DNA from: Desertifilum tharense IPPAS B-1220
GTDB lineage: Bacteria > Cyanobacteriota > Cyanobacteriia > Cyanobacteriales > Desertifilaceae
NCBI RefSeq assembly: GCF_001746915.1
Contig: NZ_MJGC01000038.1
Location: 1 to 64,000, forward strand
Direction: 5' to 3'
Length of the DNA: 64,000 nt
Positions 38,519 to 48,349 of the stretch are shown here, in pieces (the first letter of the stretch is position 1; every line of letters starts with the position of its first letter). The notes below the pieces were generated by a model that was given only the letters and a program-made list of their open reading frames with translations, had not been told where the DNA came from and did not search any database. The position numbers and the translations under genes were made by a program.

Positions 38519-38929
38519 TCAGAATGGACTTGCAAGGGTTGAATGTCCCCGCCAACGTAGCAGGGCTGCTGCTTGAGATTTAAGTAACATAAAGCGGTCA
38601 GCTTCCGTTCTCAGGTTGCTTAATTCGATTTGTTCTGCTTCAGTTATAGTATGGTTTCGATTTTGTTCTAATAACTGACTGTAGCGCTCCATCTCCTCAA
38701 CGGTTTTCTGTGATTTAGCAATCTGCCACAAGGCTCGATCGTCTAACTTATCTAGAGCCGCTAAATCTCCTTTAAACTCATCAGGAATGTCTTCCCAATT
38801 GGGCGGACTTCCCACCGTAAGAGAATGTAGTATCACTTCTTCCAAACTCCGATTAGTCGCCCGTGCTGTATTCAACAAGCGACGATGGAGAAGTTCAGGA
38901 ACTTGTAGAGTAATGGTTTCAAATTGCAT
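38519..38929 (-). CDS. Small protein with RHH/antitoxin-like N-terminus, paired with HNH nuclease
   Basis: 136 aa from ATG 38929, which has GGA about nine bases upstream; a longer frame to 39001 overlaps the Uma2 stop. The N-terminus (MQFETITLQVPELLHRRLLNTARATNRSLEEVILHSL) has the strand-helix-helix look of ribbon-helix-helix proteins. The rest is charged and helical (LDDRALWQIAKS, then a Glu-rich coil). It contacts no known enzyme motif. It is sandwiched between Uma2 (66-bp gap) and HNH (2-bp gap) on the same strand, so the three are likely co-transcribed. DNA binding or neutralising of the HNH protein is possible but untested. Confidence 0.65.
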   Translation of the reverse strand: MQFETITLQVPELLHRRLLNTARATNRSLEEVILHSLTVGSPPNWEDIPDEFKGDLAALDKLDDRALWQIAKSQKTVEEMERYSQLLEQNRNHTITEAEQIELSNLRTEADRFMLLKSQAAALLRWRGHSTLASPF

Positions 38930-38994
38930 CAATTTTATCCAGATAATAGAAGCGTCTTTGATGTTCAATTTCAAGACTAAACCGCGATCGCGCT

Positions 38995-39597
38995 TCACCA
39001 AATCTTACTCAAATCTAAGGTAAACCCCGATAACACCTCCTCGCCGCTGAGAGTCGCCGGGTTATCTAAACACTCCACAGCCCTACCCAAACGATACAGA
39101 TAAACTTGGCGATTTTTGCGATCGATTAACCATCCCAAACGCATCCCATTATCGAGATATTCCTGCATTTTGGCTTTGAGGGGTTCCAGGTTATCTGAGG
39201 GCGATCGCAATTCGACGATAAAATCAGGACACAGGGGCGCAAACTTCTGCTGTTGCTCGGAGGTAAGAGCATTCCAGCGTTCCAACTGAACCCAGGCGGC
39301 ATCTGGAGAAACTTTAGCACCATTGGGAAGCTGAAAACCCGTGCTGGAGTCAAAACCTATCCCCGTATTATCTTGATTCACCCAAGCCCATAACTGACCG
39401 ATTAAATTAAAGTTGCGTTCGCCTGTTTCCGAGCCAGTCGGGGGCATAATCAGAATTTCTCCAGTTGCAGTAAGTTCGATGCGTAAGTTGCGGTTGAGTT
39501 GGCAGAATTCAAAAAACTGATCGTCTGTTAAGTTAACGATCGGTTGGAAGTGCAACACTAAAGGAGAAGATCCGACCTCAGAAGGGACTGAAAGCAT
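38995..39597 (-). CDS. Uma2 (DUF820) family PD-(D/E)XK endonuclease-like protein
   Basis: 200 aa. The Uma2 fold is indicated by F..FC..N..LRIELTATGEILIMPPTG (about 28-55), the catalytic-type Asp in SPDAAWV (about 99), and DFIVELRSPSD (Glu near 130), followed by LDNGMRLGWLIDRKNRQVYLYR. The family is greatly expanded in cyanobacteria and structurally a restriction-like nuclease; a target is unknown. It leads the Uma2 / RHH-like / HNH trio. Its last 62 codons are repeated as a remnant 1.15 kb downstream. No signal peptide. Confidence 0.85.
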   Translation of the reverse strand: MLSVPSEVGSSPLVLHFQPIVNLTDDQFFEFCQLNRNLRIELTATGEILIMPPTGSETGERNFNLIGQLWAWVNQDNTGIGFDSSTGFQLPNGAKVSPDAAWVQLERWNALTSEQQQKFAPLCPDFIVELRSPSDNLEPLKAKMQEYLDNGMRLGWLIDRKNRQVYLYRLGRAVECLDNPATLSGEEVLSGFTLDLSKIW

Positions 39598-39737
39598 GAT
39601 GAATGTTGGGATGCTTTTCTCTCTATGTTACTCAGGGGGATGAGGTAAAGCCTGGGGAAATTTTGTCTAAAGCAGCATCACTTGCCCCACACGCTTAATA
39701 ATGGTTGTTTGAGGATACCCCAAAACTAGATAGTGTC

Positions 39738-40529
39738 ATGGACGTTATTCCAGCAATTGATTTACTTGATGGTCAATGCGTGCGCCTGTATCAGGGGGAC
39801 TACGCGCAAAGCCAGGTGTATGATGCCGATCCGGTGGCGGTGGCGCAACAATGGGTTGAACAAGGTGCAAGACGGTTGCATTTGGTGGATTTAGATGGCG
39901 CGAAGGCGGGTCATCCGGTTAATCTGAAGACGATAGAGGCGATCGCCAATACAGTTAACACCAGCAGTAGCGAACCCGTGGCGATTGAAGTGGGGGGTGG
40001 CTTGCGCGACTATGCATCCGTTGCCAATTTGCTCTCTACAGGCATCCAATACGCGATTCTAGGCACGGTGGCGGTAGAAAACCCCAAAATTGTCCAAGAA
40101 CTGGCTCAAGAGTTTCCCGGACAAATTATCGTGGGGATTGATGCGCGTAAGGGCAAGGTGGCGACGCGGGGATGGTTGGAAACTTCGGAGGTTTTAGCCA
40201 CGACTTTAGCCCAACAGATGGCCCAAATGGGGGCAGCAGAAATTATCTATACGGATATTCAACGGGATGGGACGTTAAGCGGGCCAAACTTGGATGCTTT
40301 GCGCGAATTAGCTGAGGCTATTTCCATTCCTGTCATTGCTTCGGGTGGTGTCAGTTCTGTCACCGATCTGCTGAGTTTGTTAGCCTTAGAATCTGTGGGG
40401 GTAACGGGGGCAATTGTGGGTAAGGCTCTTTATACAGGCGATGTAGACTTAAAAGAGGCTTTGCGGGCTATTGGACCGGGCCGCTGGCAGGATATCCCCC
40501 CAGATTTTGGTGCATCGAATTTCGCTTAG
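39738..40529 (+). CDS. hisA: Phosphoribosylformimino-AICAR ribotide isomerase
   Basis: 263 aa TIM-barrel enzyme of histidine biosynthesis that isomerises ProFAR to PRFAR. Start [22 protein letters not shown] is chosen as the standard HisA N-terminus with catalytic Asp8; a TTG eleven codons upstream gives extra residues. Phosphate/catalytic motifs follow: VDLDGAKAG (about 50-58), VGGGLRD (about 82-88), [21 protein letters not shown] (about 132-144), [13 protein letters not shown] (Asp about 171) and [11 protein letters not shown]. It stands alone between the Uma2 group and the GUN4 gene, which is normal for dispersed cyanobacterial his genes. Confidence 0.95.
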   Translation: MDVIPAIDLLDGQCVRLYQGDYAQSQVYDADPVAVAQQWVEQGARRLHLVDLDGAKAGHPVNLKTIEAIANTVNTSSSEPVAIEVGGGLRDYASVANLLSTGIQYAILGTVAVENPKIVQELAQEFPGQIIVGIDARKGKVATRGWLETSEVLATTLAQQMAQMGAAEIIYTDIQRDGTLSGPNLDALRELAEAISIPVIASGGVSSVTDLLSLLALESVGVTGAIVGKALYTGDVDLKEALRAIGPGRWQDIPPDFGASNFA

Positions 40530-40593
40530 TTGAATGTGGGGGAACTGTTCCCCAGGATGCTGATATCTAGACGATGTTTGGAAAAGCAAGTGT

Positions 40594-42345
40594 ATGCGCC
40601 AACAACATTGGTTAGAGATTTTGGAATGGTTCTGTTTGGCGATCGCCCTACTCTTAGCCGCGATCGCGCAACCTTTTTTCTATACAAGCATTCCGATTGT
40701 TGCAGCTTTAATCTTAAATCGGATTAATCGCGATCGCGAGCAACCCACCGATCTCGATCGAGAACCCTGGCGATCGCTTCAAGAAAGTCAAAACACCCAA
40801 CTCAACCGCTATCAAGCTCTCCAAGAACAGGTTTTAACCCTAACCCAGCAATACGAAGCTCGAACTCAACCCGATGATGCGCTGGCTCAACAGGTGCGAT
40901 CGCTTCAAGAGAGTCAAAACACCCAACTCAACCGCTATCAAACTCTCCAAGAGCAACTTTCGACCTTAACCCAGCAATACGAAGCTCGAACTCAACCCGA
41001 TGAGACGCTGGCTCAACAGGTGCGATCGCTCCAAGATAGTCAAAACGAACAACTCAACCGCTATCAGACTCTCCAAGAGCAACTTTCGACCCTAACTCAG
41101 CAATACGAAGCTCGAACTCAACCCGATGAGACGCTGGTTCAACAGGTGCGATCGCTTCAAGAGAGTCAAAACACCCAACTCAACCGCTATCAAACTCTCC
41201 AAGAGCAACTTTCGACCTTAACCCAGCAATACGAAGCTCGAACTCAACCCGATGATGCGCTGGCTCAACAGGTGCGATCGCTTCAAGAAAGTCAAAACAT
41301 CCAACTTAACCGCTATCAAACTCTCCAAGAGCAACTTTTAACCCTAACCCAGCAATACGAAGCTCGAACTCAACCCGATGAGACGCTGGTTCAACAGGTG
41401 CGATCGCTTCAAGAAATGCAACGCAGCCAAGGCGAACAACTTGCAACCCTTACCCAAACGACTCAAACCCTGCAACAGCAACTCGCCTCTCCTGAATATC
41501 AGCGCCTCAAAGAACAGCTTTTCGCCCTCGCGCAACAATTAGTGCAATATGAAAACCATACGGAAGCCGCTATTTTATCGACTCAGGAACAATTAACCCA
41601 GTATGAAACCCTAGCAGAAGAAGCGATTTTGTCTACCCAGCAGCAGGTTGAAGCGTTGCAACCCTCTATTCACCAGATACACGGGGTGCAAGCAACGGTG
41701 GAAAACTTTACGCAACGCTTGAGTCAGTTGGAAGGACATTATGCCGAGCTTGAACAACAAATTCAACAGGCGCGGGAGAATATCCAAACGGCGATCGCGC
41801 AATTGAATACAACTCCCCCCTCCCAGTCACCAGAACCCATTGTTCCCGTCGAAGAACCACCCCCCAAAACTGAAAGCTTTGACGCCCAACTTCCCGTCAA
41901 TTATCATCAATTGCGAGACTTACTCGCGGCTGGACTTTGGCAGCAAGCGGATCTCGAAACAAAGGCTTTAATGTTGCAAGCCTGCGACCAACCCCAAGCC
42001 TCTAAACTGAGTACCGATCGAATAGCTCAGTTTCCTTGTAAAACCTTGTGGACGATCGATCGGTTGTGGGTTTATTACAGTCAAGGTCGGTTTGGGTTTA
42101 GCGTCCAAAAACAGATTTATGATGCAGTGGGGCAAAATTACGATCGTTTTGGCGATCGCCTTCAGTGGAAAGTCAATCAAAACTGGAAAAACTACGCCGA
42201 TCTGAACTTTTCCCCCCAAGCACCCCTCGGTCATCTTCCCCTAGGTGCCCTGATTACAGATACCAGTTTAGGCTGGTTTGGCTTTGAATGGGCTGCTTTA
42301 TTGACTCGCCTCGACTCTTGTCAAAATGACCCTAAAAAACATTAA
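40594..42345 (+). CDS. Membrane-anchored coiled-coil protein with C-terminal GUN4 domain
   Basis: 583 aa. One or two membrane helices (about 8-42) are followed by five near-identical 42-residue repeats (about 61-270; RSLQESQNTQLNRYQTLQEQ... QQYEARTQPD). A further Gln-rich coiled coil extends to about 400, then a Pro-rich linker and a GUN4 domain (about 435-575; LRDLLAAGLWQQADLET, WTIDRLWVYYSQGRFGFSVQ, GALITDTSLGWFGFEW). GUN4 domains bind tetrapyrroles and, as stand-alone Gun4, stimulate Mg-chelatase; multi-domain GUN4 proteins are less understood. The rod would hold the porphyrin-binding head away from a membrane. It starts 64 bp after hisA. Confidence 0.88.
   Translation: MRQQHWLEILEWFCLAIALLLAAIAQPFFYTSIPIVAALILNRINRDREQPTDLDREPWRSLQESQNTQLNRYQALQEQVLTLTQQYEARTQPDDALAQQVRSLQESQNTQLNRYQTLQEQLSTLTQQYEARTQPDETLAQQVRSLQDSQNEQLNRYQTLQEQLSTLTQQYEARTQPDETLVQQVRSLQESQNTQLNRYQTLQEQLSTLTQQYEARTQPDDALAQQVRSLQESQNIQLNRYQTLQEQLLTLTQQYEARTQPDETLVQQVRSLQEMQRSQGEQLATLTQTTQTLQQQLASPEYQRLKEQLFALAQQLVQYENHTEAAILSTQEQLTQYETLAEEAILSTQQQVEALQPSIHQIHGVQATVENFTQRLSQLEGHYAELEQQIQQARENIQTAIAQLNTTPPSQSPEPIVPVEEPPPKTESFDAQLPVNYHQLRDLLAAGLWQQADLETKALMLQACDQPQASKLSTDRIAQFPCKTLWTIDRLWVYYSQGRFGFSVQKQIYDAVGQNYDRFGDRLQWKVNQNWKNYADLNFSPQAPLGHLPLGALITDTSLGWFGFEWAALLTRLDSCQNDPKKH
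40775..41404 (+). repeat. Five tandem 126-bp units coding a coiled coil
   Basis: Period 126 bp (42 codons), starting at 40775, 40901, 41027, 41153 and 41279, with a degenerate sixth start near 41405. Each unit carries a CGATCGCT.CAAGA motif (HIP1-derived) and differs from the others by few bases. Forty-two residues equals six heptads, so gain or loss of a unit keeps coiled-coil register. Confidence 0.9.
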
Positions 42346-42774
42346 TATTTTCTAACGTTTTCTCCTGGGGATGGGGGAAAGTTCGCGACTCATTGAGAAC
42401 TGCGATCGCCCGATTTTCTTCATCTCTCCCTCTGCTAAATTCTCCTCAAAAACTTCCTATCCCTTAACACGGAAGAAAGAATATTTACACTTCAGGCAAA
42501 ATTGCTATATACGTAGTATTTCTGAGGCAACCTTCCTCCTTAGCTGGTAAGCTGACAACAGCCTATACTCAATACTTTGCCGCCACAGGTCTACCCAATT
42601 AGGAGAGACGCTAGACGCCTTTCTCCGTATAAATAACGATATTCAACCCCTCACCTTTTTGATATTCTGTAAAACCTCTCATGTCTTGAGCCAGTCACTT
42701 CCTGTATGTTAGACAGAAGGCTCAAGGCTTGGTATAGAAATTTATTTTTTCTCTTAATAACTCCATCCCCAGTT
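42346..42774. other. Leader of the giant kinase gene; no gene seen
   Basis: About 430 bp without a convincing gene. One HIP1 site lies near 42,405. An AT-rich TATATACGTAGTAT stretch near 42,510 could be part of a promoter, and GGAGA...TCTCC near 42,602-42,626 a weak hairpin. An ATG at 42706 in frame with the next gene adds 23 hydrophobic/basic residues not expected in the family. Confidence 0.35.
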
Positions 42775-45700
42775 ATGAAAATACTTCCTGGTTATCAAAT
42801 TACCGCAGAGCTTCAAAATAACGAACGAACTCTTATTTATCGAGGTATTAGGCTGGCCGACCAAAAGCCAGTAATTATCAAAACCCTCAAGTCTGAATAT
42901 CCAACCTTAGAAGAAGTGACTCGGTTAAGGCACGAATATCTACTCGCCAAGCCTCTCCAACTCTCAGGGGTTGTTCAAACCTATAGTTTAGAAAAATATA
43001 AAAACAGCTTTGCCCTAATTCTAGAAGACTTGGGCGGAACTTCCTTTAAGCTCTTTTCCAAACAGTATTCTATCTCTATTGGAGAGTTTTTATCAATTGC
43101 GATCGCCCTCGCCCAAGCCTTGGGTGAATTGCACGAGCAGCAAATTATTCACAAAGACATTAAACCTTCCAATATTATTATCAACCCAGAGACTCAGCAG
43201 GTTAAAATCACAGACTTTAGTCTGGCCACTCGCCTACTCAGAGAAACCCCTCAACTGGAAGGTAGAAGTTTCCTAGAAGGAACGCCTGCCTATATATCAC
43301 CCGAAGCGACAGGACGAATGAATCGTTCTATTGACTATCGCAGCGACTTCTATTCTCTGGGCGTAACTTTCTATGAAATGCTAACCGGGCAACTCCCGTT
43401 TCAATCCTACGATCCTTTAGAATTAATTCACTGCCATATTGCCGTTACCCCAATTCCACCGCATCAGGTTAACGCCTCTATTCCCACCGCAGTTTCAGCC
43501 ATTGTCATGAAACTCTTGGCAAAAAATGCTGAAGATCGATATCAAAGTGCATTGGGATTAAAAGCAGATTTAGAAATTTGTCAATCCCAATGGCAAACTA
43601 CCCATCAAATCGAACACTTCACGCCAGGAAAACTCGACTATTCCAGCCAATTTCTCATTCCTCAAAAGCTCTACGGAAGAACCCAAGAGGTTGCCGTTCT
43701 CCTGCAATCTTTCGAGAAAGCAAGCGGTGGTTGCACCGAACTCGTACTCGTGAGCGGTTATTCGGGGGTGGGTAAAACCAGCACCATTAATGAAATTCAT
43801 AAACCCGTTGTTGCAGCACGCGGTTATTTTGTCTCCGGTAAGTTCGATCAACTCAAGCGCAATATTCCCTATGCAGCTTTAACGCAAGCCTTTCAATCAT
43901 TAGTTCGGCAAATTTTAACTGAAACACCAGAACAAATAGCAATTTGGCAAGAGAAAATCTTAGCCAACCTCGGCGCAAATGGTCAAATCATTGTAGAGGT
44001 GATTCCAGAAATTGAATTGATTATTGGCTGTCAGCCGGCTTTACCAGAGGTGAGTGCGACTGAAGCCCAAAATCGGTTTAACCGGGTGTTCAAAGAATTT
44101 ATTCACGCCTTTACCCAACCAGAGCATCCCTTAGTTCTCTTTCTGGACGATTTGCAATGGGCGGATACAGCGTCGCTGAAACTGCTTCAGATGTTGATTA
44201 ACGATCCTGAAAGTCAGTGTTTGCTGATTATTGGGGCATATCGCGATAATGAAGTGAACGCAGCCCACTCCCTAGTGCAAACGCTAGAGAAGATTCAAGA
44301 GAGTGGCACGCAGATCAAAAATATTGTTCTCCAACCCCTCAGCCGGAATCATGTTAGCCAGCTTGTCAATGATACGCTATCGAATGGAGAACAGACATCT
44401 ATTGAGAAGCTGAAGCCGTTAAGCGATCTATTGTTTCATAAAACCGAAGGAAACCCGTTCTTTTTAACGCAGCTTTTGCAAGCCCTCTATGAGGAAAAAC
44501 TCCTCACGTTTGATTTTATCCAAGGCGAATGGAACTGGAATCTCCAATACATCCAATCGGTTGAGATTACCCGCTGCGATGTGGTGGAACTGATGGTGAG
44601 GATTCTGCAAAGACTACCAGAAAACGTGCAAAATGCGCTCCAACTAGCAGCTTGCATTGGCAACCAGTTTAGCCTAGATGTGTTATCGATTGTGAGCGAT
44701 CGCCCTAAAGCCGATACCTCTGCCGATTTGTGGCCTGCACTTCAGGCAGGTTTGATTGTTCCCCTCAGCGAAACCTACCATATCCCAATGGGATTAAACA
44801 CATCTGAGGATCGAGAAACGCGCGAACAACTCGAACAATGGATTGGCGAACATTCAGATTCTATCCCCAAAGAAACCTCGACGCATCAACGACAGTTATC
44901 AACCGTTTCCTACCGCTTTCTTCACGATCGCGTGCAGCAAGCCGCCTATTCTTTGATTCCCGATTCTCAGAAACAGTACACGCACCTGAAAATTGGTCAA
45001 CTTTTGCTCAAAAATACGCCAGATGAGCAACTAGAAGATAATATTTTTACCCTCGCCAACCAGTTCAATACAGGGATAGAACTGATCCAAGATATGACCG
45101 AACGGGTAGAACTGGCTCGATTAAATCTCAAAGCCGGGAAAAAAGCCAAGCTTGCAACAGCCTATGATGCCGCTTATCGATACATCACGCTGGGTTTGCA
45201 ACTGCTGCCTGAAACCGCTTGGGAGACTGATTACGATCTGAGCATCAACTTACACTTAGAAGCCTTAGAAATTGCCTATACGAACACGCAATTTCAACAA
45301 GCTGCTCAACTTTCAGAAACTATTTTATCAAATGCTCAAAATCCGATTGAAAAGGTCAAGGTTTACGAACTCGAAAGTATCTTCCATTTTTGCCAAAATC
45401 AACCGCAACAAGCTTTAGATGTTGGCTTAAAAGCTTTGCAGTTATTGGGAATTTATCTCCCAGAAAGCCCTAATAAACTTCAGGTGTTAACTGCTTTATT
45501 TTACACAAAGCTGCAACAGGGAACCCGCCGGACAGAGGACTTGGTTTCCGGGCCAGAAATGACCGATCCGGAAAAGTTACTAGCCATGCGAATCTTGCTG
45601 GCTATTAGTCCGGCTGCTTTTGCTGTTCGCCCCAATTTGTATCCCCTAGTTACGTTTAAAATGGTGAATCTTTCCTTAAAGTATGGAAATACACCGCTAT

Positions 45701-48312
45701 CCAGTTATGGATATGGAACGTATGGTTTAATCCATTGTGGAATTTTAGGGGATATTGATTCGGGATATCAATATGGACAAGTTTCTCTTAAGCTTCTAGA
45801 GAGGTTTAATGCTCAAGAAGTTAAAGCCATTGTGCATATCCCCTTTTATGTCTTTATTTCTCACTGGAAAAAGCCTATTCAAGAAAACTTGCAAGGCTTA
45901 CTCGAAGGCGTTCAAGCTGGACTAGAAACGGGCAATATTGAGTATGCAGGGCACTGTTCGGCATTCTACAGCAGCTATTTGTTTTTAAGTGGAGAATCTT
46001 TAGAGACAACTCTCAAAAAACAAGAGCCTTATGTTGAACTCTTGCAAAAATATCAACAAGAATTTCAACTTTACCAAGTCAAGATTTGGCAACAATTGAT
46101 TGCCAATTTACAGGGCGCATTCAAAAATGTCCAAGTTTTAGCAGGACAGTATTTTAATGAAGCAGAAATGCTTCCGGGTATCTTGAATTCTAAAAATGGC
46201 TTGGTAATTTTTCCCATCTATCTCGCAAAACTGCTAATTGGCTATTGGTTTAAGAATTACGCTCAAGCCCTTGAAAGTGCGGTTGAAGCCGAGAAATATC
46301 AAGAAGCTGTGGCGAGTTCGGTTTATATCCCGGTTTACAACTTCTATTACTCTCTCACGCTATTGGCACTTTATCCAACGGCTGCACCCGCCCAGAAAAA
46401 AGAATATTTAGACCGAGTTAAAACCCATCAGAAACAGATGAAAGTTTGGGCGAATCATTGCCCGGAAAATTATCAACATAGATACGATTTAGTAGAAGCA
46501 GAAAAAGCGCGAGTTTTGGAAAATTTTGAACTAGCGGCTCAGTTGTACGATCGGGCAATTTTGCACGCCAGAGAACAGGGTTATAAACAGGAAGAAGCTT
46601 TGGCAAATGAGCTAGCAGCGGAGTTTTATTTAGGAGGAAACTCGCAAGCGCAAAATCGCGAAAATCTGGGTAAGCTTTATCTCATTGATGCTTACTATGG
46701 GTATTTGTACTGGGGCGCAACGGCAAAGGTAGAAGCTTTGAAGTCAAGATATTCTCAGCTTCTGACGGCTGTATGGAACCGCGAGATTATTGGCGCATAT
46801 TCCTCAATCTCTTCAATAACTCATTCGACTTCTACGACAAGCCATAGCGGATCGCTGTCGTTAGATATTGCGTCTATTATGAAGGCTTCCCAGGCGATTT
46901 CAGGAGAGATTGTTCTCGAAAAATTGTTGCATAAGTTAATGCAGCTTTTGATGGAAAATGCTGGAGCGCAAAAGGGCTATTTGTTTCTAGAAAAAGAGGG
47001 AATGTGGTTGCTTGCGGCTTCAGGTAAAGCAGAAACAGAAATGGCGATCGCACTTCCGTTTATGCCTATTTCAGAATGTACTGACTTACCTTTTGCAATT
47101 GTTAATTACATTCAACGCACGCGGGAAACCCTAGTTCTCAATAATGCTACCCATGAAGGCTTGTTGACTGGCGATCTTTACACGATCAAACATCAGCCTA
47201 AGTCTGTCTTGGGTTTACCCGTTGTTTATCAAGGTAAGCTGACAGCAATTTTATACTTGGAAAATGGTTTGACACCGGGAGCTTTTACGCGCGATCGCAC
47301 GGAAGTTCTCTCACTATTGACAACTCAAGCCTCTATCTCCTTAGAGAATGCTTTGCTTTACAACTCCCTAGAGCAAAAAGTCTCGCAACGAACGCAAGAA
47401 TTGTATGAAAAGAACGCCGATCTAGAGCAGACGCTTTTACAGCTCAAGCACGCGCAAATTCAACTGATCCAAAACGAGAAAATGTCCAGCTTGGGGCAAT
47501 TAGTGGCGGGTATTGCCCATGAAATTAACAACCCCGTTAACTTTATCTATGGTAATCTCATTCATGCTGATACTTATACCAAAGACTTGCTTGATTTAAT
47601 GGAGATCTATCAGCGCCATGCCGATCCTGCCATTCAAGAAATCCAAGAGAAAGTAGAAGAAATTGACCTAGAGTTTGTCACTGAAGATTTGCCGAAGATT
47701 CTCAATTCCATGAAAATTGGGGCTTCTCGCATTCATGATATTGTTAAATCTCTGCGGAATTTCTCGCGCCTCGATGAAGCGGAAATGAAAGCGGTGAGTT
47801 TAGCAGAAGGGATAGATAACACTCTCTTGATTTTACAGAATCGCCTTAAAGCCAAAACCGATGGCTTTGCGATTACTATCCTTAAAGAATATGCCAATTT
47901 GCCTGAAATTGAGTGCTTTGCAGGCGCTCTCAATCAGGTGTTTATGAACATTTTAGCGAATGCAATTGATGCGCTAGAGAGTCGTTATGAGGCAGCCAAG
48001 GCTCGATCGGAAGAATTTGCCCCGCTGATTAGAATTCGGACTGAGCAAGCTGAGAATTCTCAGGTCGCAATCCACATTTGGGATAATGGAGGCGGGATAA
48101 CAGAGGAAGTTCAGAAACACCTTTTCGATCCCTTCTTTACGACTAAACCGATCGGTAAGGGAACGGGGATTGGGTTATCGATTAGCTATCAGATTGTTGT
48201 AGAGAAGCATGGCGGACAACTCACTTGCGATTCTACCGCAGGCGAGGGCACAGAATTTACCATTCTCATTCCCCTGCAACAGGAATCTCAGAAAGTTTTA
48301 ACGCTGAACTGA
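42775..48312 (+). CDS. Giant Ser/Thr kinase - AAA ATPase - GAF - histidine kinase
   Basis: 1845 aa from ATG 42775, chosen because the kinase N-lobe begins there (ILPGYQITAELQNNERTLIYRG). Order: Ser/Thr kinase (about 5-270; HKDIKPSN near 126-133, and DFS in place of DFG), AAA/PknB-associated ATPase (Walker A GYSGVGKTS near 328, Walker B LFLDDLQWAD near 456-465), a long helical/TPR-like region (about 720-1340), GAF (about 1370-1520), coiled coil, H-box GIAHEINNP (His about 1581) and HATPase (GKGTGIGLSIS near 1796). Such dual-specificity hybrids are typical of filamentous cyanobacteria. With no receiver it needs a partner. It converges on the CHAT-TPR gene. It is soluble with no membrane helix. 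Confidence 0.9.
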   Translation: MKILPGYQITAELQNNERTLIYRGIRLADQKPVIIKTLKSEYPTLEEVTRLRHEYLLAKPLQLSGVVQTYSLEKYKNSFALILEDLGGTSFKLFSKQYSISIGEFLSIAIALAQALGELHEQQIIHKDIKPSNIIINPETQQVKITDFSLATRLLRETPQLEGRSFLEGTPAYISPEATGRMNRSIDYRSDFYSLGVTFYEMLTGQLPFQSYDPLELIHCHIAVTPIPPHQVNASIPTAVSAIVMKLLAKNAEDRYQSALGLKADLEICQSQWQTTHQIEHFTPGKLDYSSQFLIPQKLYGRTQEVAVLLQSFEKASGGCTELVLVSGYSGVGKTSTINEIHKPVVAARGYFVSGKFDQLKRNIPYAALTQAFQSLVRQILTETPEQIAIWQEKILANLGANGQIIVEVIPEIELIIGCQPALPEVSATEAQNRFNRVFKEFIHAFTQPEHPLVLFLDDLQWADTASLKLLQMLINDPESQCLLIIGAYRDNEVNAAHSLVQTLEKIQESGTQIKNIVLQPLSRNHVSQLVNDTLSNGEQTSIEKLKPLSDLLFHKTEGNPFFLTQLLQALYEEKLLTFDFIQGEWNWNLQYIQSVEITRCDVVELMVRILQRLPENVQNALQLAACIGNQFSLDVLSIVSDRPKADTSADLWPALQAGLIVPLSETYHIPMGLNTSEDRETREQLEQWIGEHSDSIPKETSTHQRQLSTVSYRFLHDRVQQAAYSLIPDSQKQYTHLKIGQLLLKNTPDEQLEDNIFTLANQFNTGIELIQDMTERVELARLNLKAGKKAKLATAYDAAYRYITLGLQLLPETAWETDYDLSINLHLEALEIAYTNTQFQQAAQLSETILSNAQNPIEKVKVYELESIFHFCQNQPQQALDVGLKALQLLGIYLPESPNKLQVLTALFYTKLQQGTRRTEDLVSGPEMTDPEKLLAMRILLAISPAAFAVRPNLYPLVTFKMVNLSLKYGNTPLSSYGYGTYGLIHCGILGDIDSGYQYGQVSLKLLERFNAQEVKAIVHIPFYVFISHWKKPIQENLQGLLEGVQAGLETGNIEYAGHCSAFYSSYLFLSGESLETTLKKQEPYVELLQKYQQEFQLYQVKIWQQLIANLQGAFKNVQVLAGQYFNEAEMLPGILNSKNGLVIFPIYLAKLLIGYWFKNYAQALESAVEAEKYQEAVASSVYIPVYNFYYSLTLLALYPTAAPAQKKEYLDRVKTHQKQMKVWANHCPENYQHRYDLVEAEKARVLENFELAAQLYDRAILHAREQGYKQEEALANELAAEFYLGGNSQAQNRENLGKLYLIDAYYGYLYWGATAKVEALKSRYSQLLTAVWNREIIGAYSSISSITHSTSTTSHSGSLSLDIASIMKASQAISGEIVLEKLLHKLMQLLMENAGAQKGYLFLEKEGMWLLAASGKAETEMAIALPFMPISECTDLPFAIVNYIQRTRETLVLNNATHEGLLTGDLYTIKHQPKSVLGLPVVYQGKLTAILYLENGLTPGAFTRDRTEVLSLLTTQASISLENALLYNSLEQKVSQRTQELYEKNADLEQTLLQLKHAQIQLIQNEKMSSLGQLVAGIAHEINNPVNFIYGNLIHADTYTKDLLDLMEIYQRHADPAIQEIQEKVEEIDLEFVTEDLPKILNSMKIGASRIHDIVKSLRNFSRLDEAEMKAVSLAEGIDNTLLILQNRLKAKTDGFAITILKEYANLPEIECFAGALNQVFMNILANAIDALESRYEAAKARSEEFAPLIRIRTEQAENSQVAIHIWDNGGGITEEVQKHLFDPFFTTKPIGKGTGIGLSISYQIVVEKHGGQLTCDSTAGEGTEFTILIPLQQESQKVLTLN

Positions 48313-48349
48313 GGTCTAGCATCAGTCCATCTTGTTGTCATTGAGTCAC

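Noticed and set aside
42706..42774. Upstream ATG as the start of the giant kinase
   Set aside because: It would add 23 hydrophobic/basic residues before the conserved kinase N-lobe with no ribosome-binding site; kept only as an alternative.
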